NCBI GenBank assembly: GCA_000961725.1
Contig: LADS01000049.1
Span: 124,001 to 188,000, forward strand
From: Desulfobulbaceae bacterium BRH_c16a
GTDB lineage: Bacteria > Desulfobacterota > Desulfobulbia > Desulfobulbales > Desulfocapsaceae
Length of the DNA stretch: 64,000 nt
Direction: 5' to 3'
Shown: positions 1-7,833 of the stretch, piece after piece
Numbering within the stretch: the stretch's first letter is position 1
Layout of the letters: each line of letters starts with the position of its first letter
Made by a program: the position numbers and the translations under genes
Notes under the pieces: generated by a model
The model's database searches: none
Told to the model about the DNA's origin: nothing
Seen by the model: the letters and a program-made list of their open reading frames with translations, nothing else

Positions 1-470
1 GTTTCAGTGCGAACTCTTTTGGCAACGGAAAAGGATTTATGGAGCAGTTTATTCAGCAGGGGGCCGGTACAACCGAAATGGGAAGCATGACGATAGGCCT
101 CCTTCAGCTGGCCGAGAATCTGAGCCTCGCCGACCACCATCGAATCAAGACTGGCGGCAACCATAAACAGGTGGCGAACTGCTGCCTGGCCGGCAAACAT
201 ATATAAATAACGATGCCGCTCCTCACGGTCAACCCTGCCACCGAACAGAAAATCGATTACTTGTTCCTCAACGACGACCTCAGGATCGACAACGAGCAGC
301 AATTCAACGCGGTTGCAGGTAGAAAGCAGATAGTATTCGCGCAGACCGGAAATTTTTTTCAGCGCCGTGAGTGGTTCCTGGTAGCCGTTGGCCAGTGCAA
401 TTCTTTCACGTATTTCAACCGGGGTGGTTTTATGATTCACTCCCAGCAAAAGTATCTTTTCACCCGGCAT
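1..470 (-). CDS. hemA: Glutamyl-tRNA reductase, N-terminal part (runs off the window)
   Basis: HemA reduces glutamyl-tRNA(Glu) to glutamate-1-semialdehyde, the first committed step of C5-pathway tetrapyrrole synthesis. On the minus strand the start reads MPGEKILLLGVNHKTTPVEI, followed by STCNRVEL, which holds the catalytic Cys of the family. About 156 codons are present and the rest lies before base 1. The ATG at 470 overlaps the end of the upstream ccsB-like gene by 11 bases, so the two are probably translationally coupled, and a GGAGG stands about 10 bases upstream. The neighbours (CcsB, precorrin-2 dehydrogenase) fit a heme and cytochrome c maturation cluster. Identity is clear from the motifs; only the missing 3' part is unseen. 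Confidence 0.95.
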   Translation of the reverse strand, partial: MPGEKILLLGVNHKTTPVEIRERIALANGYQEPLTALKKISGLREYYLLSTCNRVELLLVVDPEVVVEEQVIDFLFGGRVDREERHRYLYMFAGQAAVRHLFMVAASLDSMVVGEAQILGQLKEAYRHASHFGCTGPLLNKLLHKSFSVAKRVRTE

Positions 471-1287
471 AACTGTGAAGTCCTCCCAGCAGATATGTTA
501 CGCCCCACAGGGTGAAAATGACCGATGCAAAACCTATGATAGCCATCACCGCCGCCTTCTTCCCGCGCCAGCCAACAGTCATACGTTGATGGAGCTGCAC
601 AAGATAAACGAACCAGGTGATCAGCGACCAGGTCTCTTTCGGGTCCCACTGCCAGTACGTTCCCCAGGCCTGTCTCGCCCAGATGGAGCCGGTCACGATC
701 CCGAGGGTCAAGAACACAAATCCGGTGGTAAGACAATGACGATTCAATTGATCGAGGGAATCAAGCGAAGGAAACCGTGCAAAAAAATACCCGAATTTCT
801 TATTCTTCAATTCTCTTTCTAAAAGCAGATACATAAGACCGCCACAGAATGCAAGCGACAGGAAACCGTAGGCAACAAGCGATACTCCGCCATGAATCGG
901 CAGCCACGCACTCTGCAGGGCCGGCAGCAAGGGAGTAATCTCTTTTGATGAAAAGGATGATATAAAAATGAGACAAAAGATATTGAGAGATGCAAAGGTA
1001 CCAAAATTCTTGACAGTATAGCGCCAGCGAAAAGAAAGGAAAGCCCAGGTTGTAGCCCAGGCGAAAAAAAACACAGCCTCGTGTTGCGAAGTGATCGGCG
1101 TATGACCTGCCTGAACATAGCGCGACACGATATAGGCCGTCTGCAGGATTCCCGATAGTAACAGAGTGATTCTGGCTACTTTCCGGACCTGTTCCTGTTG
1201 ACGGGCGAAATAAACAATATATGCGGCCGCCGCTAAAAAGGTAACTCCGAGGACAGCCGAAAAAAGGAGATCGCTTAATTCTTCCAT
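460..1287 (-). CDS. ccsB: Cytochrome c biogenesis protein CcsB/CcsA (ResC-like)
   Basis: Integral membrane heme handling protein of the System II cytochrome c maturation pathway, 275 aa. Hydrophobic helices cover most of the length. The tryptophan-rich WWD-type segment WGTYWQWDPKETWSLITW lies around residues 205-225 and is the heme-binding signature of the CcsA/CcmC/CcmF family. His residues flank it (ITSQHEAVFF near residue 68, LHQR after the motif). It sits upstream of hemA with an 11-base overlap and downstream of the precorrin-2 dehydrogenase, so heme synthesis and heme delivery share an operon. The partner ResB/Ccs1 is not in this window. The start MEELSDLL is the only good one. Confidence 0.9.
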   Translation of the reverse strand: MEELSDLLFSAVLGVTFLAAAAYIVYFARQQEQVRKVARITLLLSGILQTAYIVSRYVQAGHTPITSQHEAVFFFAWATTWAFLSFRWRYTVKNFGTFASLNIFCLIFISSFSSKEITPLLPALQSAWLPIHGGVSLVAYGFLSLAFCGGLMYLLLERELKNKKFGYFFARFPSLDSLDQLNRHCLTTGFVFLTLGIVTGSIWARQAWGTYWQWDPKETWSLITWFVYLVQLHQRMTVGWRGKKAAVMAIIGFASVIFTLWGVTYLLGGLHSYAG

Positions 1288-1353
1288 GATGTTGGGTATC
1301 CGAGCATACGGGAATAATTGTAAGAGAGATTCATGTCACCCACAACCTTTTTT

Positions 1354-2043
1354 TCAATATCCTGTTTTGTCGTGCTTTTCAAGAAATTGCCGCATCAATG
1401 CCACCGCGTCTATATCTTCAGGCAATTCGCGCAGAAGCAGCATCTGCAGTTCGAACCACTGAGCCTCAAGGATCAGATCGACAATCCCCAGATGCAATAA
1501 CCGGCGAAACAATTCGGCATGGGCCGCAGGATCATCTATCCTTGAGACCACCTGCTCCCTGACAAGCGAGAGTAAATCGACAACTGCGCCGTATTCCGGC
1601 ACGATTTCTTCTTCCAGTCGCTCCCTGATCTGTTTCGCTAAAGCGGGGCTGCCTCCTCCGGTAGAAATCGTAATCAGCATTTTCCCCCGCCTGAAATGTG
1701 CCGGAACATGGAAATCGCTTCCTTTTGGATCATCGGCACTGTTCAACAGAACGGTTGATTTTTCGGCCTCCTTCATAATCAAGGCCTGCACTGCGCGGTC
1801 ATCCGTCACCGCAAAGGCAAGATAACCACCCTGCAGGTCACCCTCGACATATCCCCTTCTCATCCATTCGATTTTTCTTGATTCCTCAAGTTTTTGCAAT
1901 TCCGGCTCCACCTCCGGGCTGATAACGCGAACCCGGCCGCCGGCCTGCAACAGCCCCTTGACCTTTCGAAGGGCGACCGGTCCGCCGCCTATTACCAGGC
2001 AAAGCCGGTCGGCTATTCGAATATTGATGGGATAGTACGACAT
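1354..2043 (-). CDS. Precorrin-2 dehydrogenase / sirohydrochlorin ferrochelatase-like (Met8/CysG N-terminal type)
   Basis: NAD-dependent oxidation of precorrin-2 to sirohydrochlorin, on the way to siroheme; in many sulfate reducers siroheme also feeds the alternative heme route. The 229 aa protein has an N-terminal Rossmann motif (VIGGGPVALRKVKGLL, residues 17-32), then NSADDPKGSDFHVPA and the conserved STGGGSPALAKQIRE near residues 125-142. The C-terminal helical part is longer than the minimal domain. It lies 66 bases upstream of ccsB and 27 bases downstream of a methyltransferase, all on the minus strand. There is no uroporphyrinogen methyltransferase domain, so it is not a full CysG. Whether it also inserts iron cannot be judged from sequence. 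Confidence 0.88.
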   Translation of the reverse strand: MSYYPINIRIADRLCLVIGGGPVALRKVKGLLQAGGRVRVISPEVEPELQKLEESRKIEWMRRGYVEGDLQGGYLAFAVTDDRAVQALIMKEAEKSTVLLNSADDPKGSDFHVPAHFRRGKMLITISTGGGSPALAKQIRERLEEEIVPEYGAVVDLLSLVREQVVSRIDDPAAHAELFRRLLHLGIVDLILEAQWFELQMLLLRELPEDIDAVALMRQFLEKHDKTGY

Positions 2044-2070
2044 GAGGGTTCCGAATTATTCAAGCAGGTT

Positions 2071-2766
2071 CTAATGGTTTTTACGACACAGCCGATTGAC
2101 GATTATGGTAATTTCCTTGCCGTCGCGAGTCAGAGTCTGTTTTTTCAATGAAATATCGAAGTCATCCTGAGCGATTTTCAAGAATTTCGGCAGACTTTGC
2201 CGAGTCGCATCATGGGCAAGAAAAATCATGCCGTCTTTTTTGAGATATTTTTTAAAAATGTTCAGCAAAGGGAAGAAAAATTCTTCCCGAAAGAGTATTT
2301 CTGCACCGATCAGCACATCAAAAAGGCCTAAATCCGGTGGATCCAGCCAGTCAAGGTGGACGAATTCGACGTCTTCAAGGCCGGATGCCGCCGCACTCAC
2401 CCGTTGAAAATCCATTATGATATCTTCATAATCACTGATGGTTACATCGTATCCGGCAGCTGCCGCAGCAAGACCAGGGGCGCCGAGTCCGGCCCCCAGT
2501 TCCAGCAACCGCTTCCCCGCAACCTCTTTTTGACCGCCGAGAACGTAGGCCAGGACCATAGCCGCATCCCACAGACGTATCCAGAAAGGAAATTCCGAAA
2601 CATCTGCGAAAGGATCCCTGCCGTCCAGAAATTCCTCAAGATCGGCTATCTTCAATAGCCTCAGCTTTTTTTCACCGATCTTCAGGCGATCGAAAGTGAG
2701 ACTGTACCTGGCCCGAATACGGTTGTAAATCTGCCTTTCCCTTTCGGGGAGAGTTCGTATATCCAT
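2071..2766 (-). CDS. Class I SAM-dependent methyltransferase (lysine methyltransferase / Nnt1-like family)
   Basis: Predicted 231 aa SAM-dependent methyltransferase resembling the Methyltransf_16 / METTL21-like group, many of which methylate lysines in proteins. The SAM-binding motif I is LLELGAGLGAPGLAAAAAG, followed by the acidic motif ISDYEDI and a post-motif VLIGAEILFREEFF. I chose the ATG at 2766 (MDIRTLPERERQ); an in-frame extension to 2874 would run back into the terminator hairpin. The ribosome binding site is weak. It is the first gene of the minus-strand group leading to hemA. The substrate cannot be predicted; a link to the downstream tetrapyrrole genes is only positional. Confidence 0.75.
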   Translation of the reverse strand: MDIRTLPERERQIYNRIRARYSLTFDRLKIGEKKLRLLKIADLEEFLDGRDPFADVSEFPFWIRLWDAAMVLAYVLGGQKEVAGKRLLELGAGLGAPGLAAAAAGYDVTISDYEDIIMDFQRVSAAASGLEDVEFVHLDWLDPPDLGLFDVLIGAEILFREEFFFPLLNIFKKYLKKDGMIFLAHDATRQSLPKFLKIAQDDFDISLKKQTLTRDGKEITIIVNRLCRKNH

Positions 2767-2872
2767 GATGCGATAATCCAAATGAGCTGATGCCCATTTT
2801 TTATTAAATTTAAGATCGGAATGACATCGAAAGGGGCGGCCGGAGAAAAACCGATCACACTCTCCTGGCCCC

Positions 2873-2909
2873 AAAAAAAAAGGTCAGCTGATCCGAAAAT
2901 CGGCTGACC
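2873..2909 (-). terminator. Rho-independent terminator of the small secreted-protein gene
   Basis: An 11-bp stem, GGTCAGCTGAT (2882-2892) against ATCGGCTGACC (2899-2909) with one wobble pair and a six-base loop, is followed on the minus strand by a nine-base T run (A run at 2873-2881). It lies about 35 bases past the stop of the small secreted-protein gene and separates it from the methyltransferase operon. Confidence 0.85.
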
Positions 2910-2943
2910 CGGGCAAAATACTGAAAAAAAAAGACTATGTCAA

Positions 2944-3150
2944 TCAACAACCCTCAACTGCGCCTTTCTTGGCACTTGCTACTTTAACCTTGTCGCCGGG
3001 AGCAAGTTTGTCGGCGTCTTTACACGTCATGGTAACCTTTTCACCCTCTACTGCGTCGACAACGCAATTCACTTTGGCAGCATAACCAAATCCCGCAACG
3101 CCCATCGCAAAAGTAAAAGCTACCACACAAGCTGCAATCTTCCTGTTCAT
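2944..3150 (-). CDS. Small exported protein of unknown function
   Basis: A 68 aa protein with a classic signal peptide (MNRKIAACVVAFTFAMGVAG, then FGYAA as probable cleavage site), leaving about 45 residues. The mature part has two Cys (VNCVV, TMTCKD) and a C-terminal Cys (VEGC), with alternating beta-like segments and many Lys/Asp. A strong AAGGAGA precedes the ATG. The gene has its own extended -10 promoter and a good terminator, so it is probably a monocistronic, well expressed periplasmic protein. I do not recognise the family. The disulfide handling TlpA-like gene 120 bases upstream is a possible functional neighbour, but that is inference. Confidence 0.75.
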   Translation of the reverse strand: MNRKIAACVVAFTFAMGVAGFGYAAKVNCVVDAVEGEKVTMTCKDADKLAPGDKVKVASAKKGAVEGC

Positions 3151-3195
3151 TCCGTTCTCCTTTTTTCTGGTTTGTTATTGGAGTCGAACTCCTAC

Positions 3196-3204
3196 ATTGT
3201 ATCA
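3196..3204 (-). promoter_or_regulatory. Extended -10 promoter of the small secreted-protein gene
   Basis: On the minus strand TGATACAAT gives an extended -10 element (TG, one base, TACAAT). A TTGAAA lies 19 bases further upstream, a little too far for a standard -35. The start codon is about 46 bases downstream of the -10. Confidence 0.4.
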
Positions 3205-3269
3205 CAAACTTTAGCTGTCATTTCAAATCATTGTATTTTAAATTAGATTTTAATGCAACCCCGGATCAA

Positions 3270-3770
3270 TCAGTTCATGAGACTGCGGATATCTTTTTCG
3301 AGAACGGCGTGATCTACGTAGCCGGTGTATTTCTTCACAACATTGCCTGCTTTATTGACCAGGAACGCGACAGGAATACCGTATATTCCGCCGAAATCGA
3401 CGGTGGTCTTTGACTGGGCGAGAAGAACGGGATAGTTGATGGCCTTCTTTTCGACAAACTTTGCAACAACGGCAGGCCCCTGCTGATCGACGGACATACC
3501 GATTACCGAAAAACCCGCTCCTTCCATCTCATTCTGCAATTTGACCAGAATGGGCACCTCTTCAAGGCATGGCGGGCACCATGTTGCAAAAAATGTCAAC
3601 AACAGGACCCTTCCTTTAAAGGAACTCGAATCGACTATTTTTCCGTCTCGCACATTCTCCAATGCAAATGACGGCATCTTGGTGGCCGCCTGGCAGTCTG
3701 CTTTCCACAACAATCCGGCCAGCGCCAGTGAGGCAAGCAGTCCGACCAAATATCTCTTTGTTTTTTTCAT
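3270..3770 (-). CDS. TlpA-like thioredoxin-fold protein, exported
   Basis: Membrane-anchored or periplasmic thiol-disulfide protein of the TlpA/ResA/AhpC-TSA group, 166 aa. An N-terminal hydrophobic segment (residues 7-25) serves as signal or anchor. The redox site is FFATWCPPCLEEVP near residues 60-74, and the cis-Pro loop is YGIPVAFLVNKAGNVV near residues 130-145. The ATG at 3770 has AGGAGC seven bases upstream; an overlapping TTG one codon earlier is less likely. Proteins of this type often keep apocytochrome cysteines reduced, which would suit the nearby CcsB, but it is transcribed apart from that gene. Confidence 0.88.
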   Translation of the reverse strand: MKKTKRYLVGLLASLALAGLLWKADCQAATKMPSFALENVRDGKIVDSSSFKGRVLLLTFFATWCPPCLEEVPILVKLQNEMEGAGFSVIGMSVDQQGPAVVAKFVEKKAINYPVLLAQSKTTVDFGGIYGIPVAFLVNKAGNVVKKYTGYVDHAVLEKDIRSLMN

Positions 3771-4075
3771 CAATCAGCTCCTGGGAAGATTTCAATATTG
3801 CTGTTGCTATGATATACTTTTGCGAAAAAATATTCCACTATCTTTGAAAGTCAATGCGGATACCCGCCGACACAGGAGAGGTCGGGATTATCGTAACTGT
3901 TCACCGGAAATGGCAAAATGCTCGCATACTTCTCAACCTGCTTATTTCCTTATTCCGGATTAATAGTATTGCGATCTGCTATGACCTAAGGCTATTATAC
4001 TCGGTCGTTCCTGCGCAGACGCTCTATTACATTTTCCCAGAAAGAGTGTTATAATGACACGTATCAAGGATTTTC
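3771..4075. other. Divergent intergenic region between the tlpA-like gene and surA
   Basis: About 305 bases without a credible gene; short ORFs here have no homology signal that I recognise and no ribosome binding site. It must hold the promoters of both divergent genes. The best plus-strand candidate is listed separately at 3969-3998. Confidence 0.6.
3969..3998 (+). promoter_or_regulatory. Candidate sigma-70 promoter for the surA-rodZ-recO group
   Basis: TTGCGA, an 18-base spacer and TATTAT. The predicted transcript start near 4005 leaves a 70-base leader before the SurA-like ATG. A second TATAAT near 4050 lacks a -35 and would start too close to the ribosome binding site. Confidence 0.4.
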
Positions 4076-5107
4076 ATGAAACTTTTATTTGTAGTATTGC
4101 AGATGAACACAAACATCTTCAGGCTGGCGTTACCATTATTTCTGTTCATCTTTCTTCTTCCGTGCAATGGCACAGCCGAACTCATCGACAAGGTTGTAGC
4201 TGTCGTCAACGACGAGGTGATCACTCTTTCCGAGGTTGAGGAAGAGGCAGCGAGAGCGTATCAGTCTCTTGGCAAGGAGTTGTCGGGAGATGAATTGCTT
4301 ACTTCCCTTGCAGAAGCCCGGGAAGCGACTCTCGATGCCATGATCGATCGTCGGCTCATCAACCAAAGGGCAAAGCTCTACAATGCTACTGTGACCGAAG
4401 AAGAAATCAACAATGCTTACGAGAACACACGAAGCCGCCTTTCCCTCGATCCCGTTGAATTCAGAAAAAAGCTGGCAGATTCCGGTCTTACCGAAGAACT
4501 CTACCGGAAGCAACTGAAGGACCAGATCCTGCAAAGCAAACTGGTCAGTTATGATGTGCGGGCCAAAGTAGTCGTCACCGAAAAGATGATTCAGGAATAT
4601 TATGAAAACCATTATTCTCCAAAAGCAGAGCAAGGAAGTTACTATTTGCTGCAAATGGGGTTCACCTGGAATCCGGATTCCGACAACCCTGAAAAACTTG
4701 CCGCCGCAAAAGAAGAAACCCGGAAGCGGGCGGAACGCGTCCTAGACATGGTGCGCAGCGGAGAGGATTTCAAAACGCTTGCCAAAAAATTCTCCGATCT
4801 GCCCTCTGCGGCTGATGGCGGTGATATCGGCATCTTACATCTGGATGACATGGCAACGGCCATGCGAACTGCAATTTCCCCTTTAAATCCTGGAGAATTA
4901 ACCGATATAATAGAAACATCGGATGGATTCCAATTTTTCAAGTTACTCTCCGGTGAAGAAAAAACCATCGCCTCTTCCTCCGCCTTTGAAGCGGTGAAAG
5001 AAGAAATCAGAGAAAAGCTCTATGAAGATAAGATGAGAGCGGCATATTCCGATTGGGTAAAAAAACTCAAAGAGGACGCCTTCATTCAAAAATTACACGC
5101 TCAATAA
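4076..5107 (+). CDS. surA: SurA-like periplasmic chaperone / parvulin peptidyl-prolyl isomerase
   Basis: A 343 aa protein that should help fold outer membrane proteins in the periplasm. The order is a hydrophobic signal segment (residues 10-32), a SurA N-domain starting LIDKVVAVVNDEVITLSEVE, then a single parvulin domain (about residues 188-295) containing GEDFKTLAKKFSDLPSAADG and GGDIGIL, and a helical C-terminus. E. coli SurA has two parvulin domains, so this is the shorter one-domain form common outside gamma-proteobacteria. AAGGA five bases before the ATG supports 4076; an internal ATG at 4103 is possible. It precedes the rodZ-like gene by 17 bases. Confidence 0.88.
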   Translation: MKLLFVVLQMNTNIFRLALPLFLFIFLLPCNGTAELIDKVVAVVNDEVITLSEVEEEAARAYQSLGKELSGDELLTSLAEAREATLDAMIDRRLINQRAKLYNATVTEEEINNAYENTRSRLSLDPVEFRKKLADSGLTEELYRKQLKDQILQSKLVSYDVRAKVVVTEKMIQEYYENHYSPKAEQGSYYLLQMGFTWNPDSDNPEKLAAAKEETRKRAERVLDMVRSGEDFKTLAKKFSDLPSAADGGDIGILHLDDMATAMRTAISPLNPGELTDIIETSDGFQFFKLLSGEEKTIASSSAFEAVKEEIREKLYEDKMRAAYSDWVKKLKEDAFIQKLHAQ

Positions 5108-5124
5108 ACTTCAGGATTACTAGC

Positions 5125-6027
5125 ATGACATTTCAATCTGCCGATATGGAAAACACTACCATCGGCGAACTCCTCCGGGAAACGAGAATCAAACGCGGAC
5201 TGGATCTCCTTGCAGTGGCAGAGGAAACAAAAATTTCGCCAAGAAATCTTCAGGCGATTGAAGACGGTAATTTCTCTACCTTGCCGGCGGAGGTTTTTAC
5301 CAGGGGTTTTTACATCATGTATGCCAGGATGCTCTCTCTTGATCCCGATGAAGTCCTGACAATGTATGGACTGGAAAGGAAAAAATCCCCCAAGACGGGT
5401 ATCCATACGACTCCGCCACCCAACCGACTGGCTCAGGATATGGCCAATATGGCCGAACGTCCGACCTCTTTGCCGTCTTCATATTTTTGTCTTGTTGTCT
5501 TTATTTTCCTCCTCTTCGGCGCTTTCCTCTGTTGGTACTTCAGCTGGAATCCGGCGTCCTTCCTTAGCGAGAAACTTCGCAGCCTTGAAGAGCCACAGAT
5601 TGAACAGGTAATGAATGAGGAGACGGAACAGGAGAAACCGGAACTCAATTTTGCGGCAGCGATGGCTGAAGCACCGCAACCTTTCGAGAAACGCAGTCTG
5701 TTCTCGCCCTCGACGGTTACCGCCGCCACTACCCAACCGATAGAATATCCAAAAGCACCGATGGGTGTCCCAGTTCAGCCAAGATATTCGGTCAATGCCG
5801 TGTTCCAGGAAGAAACCTCTCTGTCGCTGCAGATAGATGACCAGTCTGAACATACGCTCGCAGGCAAAAGCGGCGAGTCAATCACCTGGCATGCCGGTAA
5901 AAAAATTACCATTACTCTTCCAGGCGATACCAAAACCCGACTCACCTTGAACAATATCCCGGTCGAACTCCCTCAGGCAACAAACGACACAATACGCCTT
6001 TCCATTCCCGAAGACCTTCTGCGATAG
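5125..6027 (+). CDS. RodZ-like helix-turn-helix membrane protein (DUF4115)
   Basis: A 300 aa bitopic protein. A cytoplasmic Cro/C1-type HTH (GELLRETRIKRGLDLLAVAE to residue about 75, with the typical FTRGFYIMYARMLSLDPDEV extension) is followed by a proline-rich linker, one transmembrane helix (SYFCLVVFIFLLFGAFLCW, about residues 116-136) and a periplasmic beta-rich DUF4115 domain at the C-terminus. This is the architecture of the cell-shape protein RodZ, which binds MreB. The start at ATG 5125 has AGGA nearby; the longer frame from 5053 would overlap surA. It sits 16 bases before recO in a probable surA-rodZ-recO operon. Confidence 0.8.
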   Translation: MTFQSADMENTTIGELLRETRIKRGLDLLAVAEETKISPRNLQAIEDGNFSTLPAEVFTRGFYIMYARMLSLDPDEVLTMYGLERKKSPKTGIHTTPPPNRLAQDMANMAERPTSLPSSYFCLVVFIFLLFGAFLCWYFSWNPASFLSEKLRSLEEPQIEQVMNEETEQEKPELNFAAAMAEAPQPFEKRSLFSPSTVTAATTQPIEYPKAPMGVPVQPRYSVNAVFQEETSLSLQIDDQSEHTLAGKSGESITWHAGKKITITLPGDTKTRLTLNNIPVELPQATNDTIRLSIPEDLLR

Positions 6028-6043
6028 CCCGGGGACCTGGGCC

Positions 6044-6793
6044 ATGGAGACCGAGGCCATTGTTCTTGACTGCAGCGATCATGGCGAATCGGATGTCATC
6101 GTTTCGCTCTTCAGTCGGGAGGCCGGCAGACTCTCGGCAATAGCCAAAGGCGCTAAAAAAAGCAAAAGACGATTCGTCAACAAGCTGGAACTCTTCAGCT
6201 TTCTCCACGTCTCCTGTAGCCGGAAAAACACCGGGGATTTAGCCTTTCTCGCTGAAGCGGACCTTCTTGCGAGCTTTATGAATATCCGCCAGGATCTGGA
6301 ACTCTACTCGCTTGCTTCGGTAATCGGAGAATTTCTCCTGCTTGGCCTCAGTGAAGACGAACCGGACGAAAAAGTATTTCGCCTGAGTCTCTGGGCTCTG
6401 CACCACCTGGACTGCAGGCAGCAACCCAGGGCCATTCTCGTCCTCTTTCTTATTCGCTACTTTGATTATCTCGGATATCGCCCTGATCTGGAAACCTGCA
6501 GCATCTGCCAGACACCTGTAACAACGGAAAGACAGTATACCTTTCATCCGAACGGGGGAAGAATCATCTGTTCGGGCTGCAACCCGGAAAAATTCAGAGG
6601 AGGAGCGCTGTCACACGGCACCCTCAAGATCCTGAGGGCAGCGCAGGATAGTCCTCTGGAGAGATTGCACCGGCTGAAATTATCCGGCCCGATCCTGAGG
6701 GAGGCACTTTCCCTTCTCCATAACTACGGCAGAACCCTTTTTCAGAGGGATATCATTTCCTGGAAAACCATGCAGAAATATATCGGCGGGTAA
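6044..6793 (+). CDS. recO: DNA repair protein RecO
   Basis: RecF-pathway mediator that anneals ssDNA and helps RecR load RecA. The 249 aa length is normal. The N-terminal OB-fold begins METEAIVLDCSDHGESDVIV with the usual SREAGRLSAIAKGAKKSK. The zinc-binding site is C-S-I-C (near residue 150) and C-S-G-C (near residue 174). It closes the operon and converges on birA across a 112-base repeat-bearing spacer. Confidence 0.93.
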   Translation: METEAIVLDCSDHGESDVIVSLFSREAGRLSAIAKGAKKSKRRFVNKLELFSFLHVSCSRKNTGDLAFLAEADLLASFMNIRQDLELYSLASVIGEFLLLGLSEDEPDEKVFRLSLWALHHLDCRQQPRAILVLFLIRYFDYLGYRPDLETCSICQTPVTTERQYTFHPNGGRIICSGCNPEKFRGGALSHGTLKILRAAQDSPLERLHRLKLSGPILREALSLLHNYGRTLFQRDIISWKTMQKYIGG

Positions 6794-6795
6794 CA

Positions 6796-6892
6796 CATCG
6801 AAATCGGGATCGAAATCGGAACAGGCTGTTTTCAAGGCTAAGTGCAGGTCGATCCCGATCCCGATAGCGATAGCGATCCCGATAAAAATCAA
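6796..6892. repeat. Hexamer (ATCGGG/ATCGAA-type) inverted repeat between convergent genes
   Basis: The spacer between recO and birA has two blocks of six-base units: ATCGAA/ATCGGG on the plus strand at 6797-6820, and GATCCC/GATAGC units at about 6849-6888, in opposite orientation. The two blocks can pair across a 30-base loop. The position between two stop codons suggests a bidirectional terminator or a simple-sequence island; no long T run is present. Confidence 0.6.
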
Positions 6893-6905
6893 ACCAATAA
6901 ATGAC

Positions 6906-7823
6906 TCACTTGAGGTAACGGACCTCTCCGCTGTACTCGGTTTTGACAAAGCCATCGTCAAGACGGAGAATGAGACCGCCGGTTGCATCGAGCCCCAGGA
7001 CCTCCGCCTGATATTGCGGAGCGGTCATCACATCAAATCCGTAAATAATACGCCGGCCAATGGTATCGGAAAGATTTTGCCATCTTTCGAGCAGAAGATG
7101 CCGTCCTTGCCTGCCGGAAAACATTTCTCCGCTCAACTCCCGAGCCTCTTCATAATAAAGAAGTCCGAAATTCCACGCCAGCCGGGCAAGAAATACTGCT
7201 GTGAATTCGGTAATATCGACCTCTTTTCCAAGTACCTGCCGGAGACTGATTGCGGTATCGGCAAGTTCGGCGGGGAAGGCAGTGTTATTCAGGTTGATAC
7301 CGAAACCAACCAGGGCAAACTCCTCGCCATGGACAGGCTCGGTATATCCTTCGACCAGAAATCCGGCAAGCTTCCGTCCGCGGCAGAGGACATCGTTAAC
7401 CCAGCGAATGCTGCTCTCTGTCCCGCCGCATTCGCGCACCGCCTCGCAGCAGGCGACTCCAGTGGCTAAAGAAATGAAATTCCGCGACTGGGGCAGCAAG
7501 GTGGCGGCATGAATCATACAGCCCCAGACGCCTCCGAAAGGGGCGTGCCATGATCTGGTGAACCGGCCCCTGCACTGACTCATTGTATCGGCGAGGATTA
7601 CAGTTCCGTCGGCAACCGCACGGCCGGAAAGGGCCGAGGCATTGATTAGACCGCGGGCATGTTCCATCGCCCTCGGCAAAGAGGCATGGCTTTCGATTAC
7701 CGAGCCGACAATGGAGCCGTACCGGACAATGGACGCCGCATCGACTTCCGCCGCCATCCCGCCGGTCAACTCCCGGCGCAGATGCTGCAGCACGGCCTGT
7801 GGCGTTGGTATATTTTCTGCCAT
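6906..7823 (-). CDS. birA: Biotin--protein ligase (BirA, no HTH domain)
   Basis: Attaches biotin to a lysine of carboxylase carrier domains, via biotinyl-AMP. Family motifs are present: the nucleotide-binding loop CRGRFTRSW (usual GRGRxGRxW), WVNDVLCRGRKLAGFLVE (usual WPND and KxxGIL) and VGFGINLNN. The 305 aa chain has about 85 residues ahead of the catalytic core but no recognisable winged helix, so it is probably not a repressor. The start is uncertain: GTG at 7844 overlaps the upstream gene by 11 bases and ATG at 7823 does not. Natural substrates would be PycB (17459-19363) and perhaps the adjacent biotinyl-like protein. Confidence 0.85.
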   Translation of the reverse strand: MAENIPTPQAVLQHLRRELTGGMAAEVDAASIVRYGSIVGSVIESHASLPRAMEHARGLINASALSGRAVADGTVILADTMSQCRGRFTRSWHAPFGGVWGCMIHAATLLPQSRNFISLATGVACCEAVRECGGTESSIRWVNDVLCRGRKLAGFLVEGYTEPVHGEEFALVGFGINLNNTAFPAELADTAISLRQVLGKEVDITEFTAVFLARLAWNFGLLYYEEARELSGEMFSGRQGRHLLLERWQNLSDTIGRRIIYGFDVMTAPQYQAEVLGLDATGGLILRLDDGFVKTEYSGEVRYLK

Positions 7824-7833
7824 TACCACAGTA

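Noticed and set aside
2935-2950. Stop codon TGA after VEGC of the small secreted protein as possible selenocysteine (C-U near the end)
   Set aside because: The frame ends three codons later, no SECIS-like hairpin follows, and the usual terminator explains the region.
3183-3195. GGAGTCGAACTCC palindrome resembling a tRNA T-arm (GGAGTTCGACTCC on the minus strand)
   Set aside because: No acceptor, D or anticodon arms can be built around it; it lies in the leader of the small secreted-protein gene.
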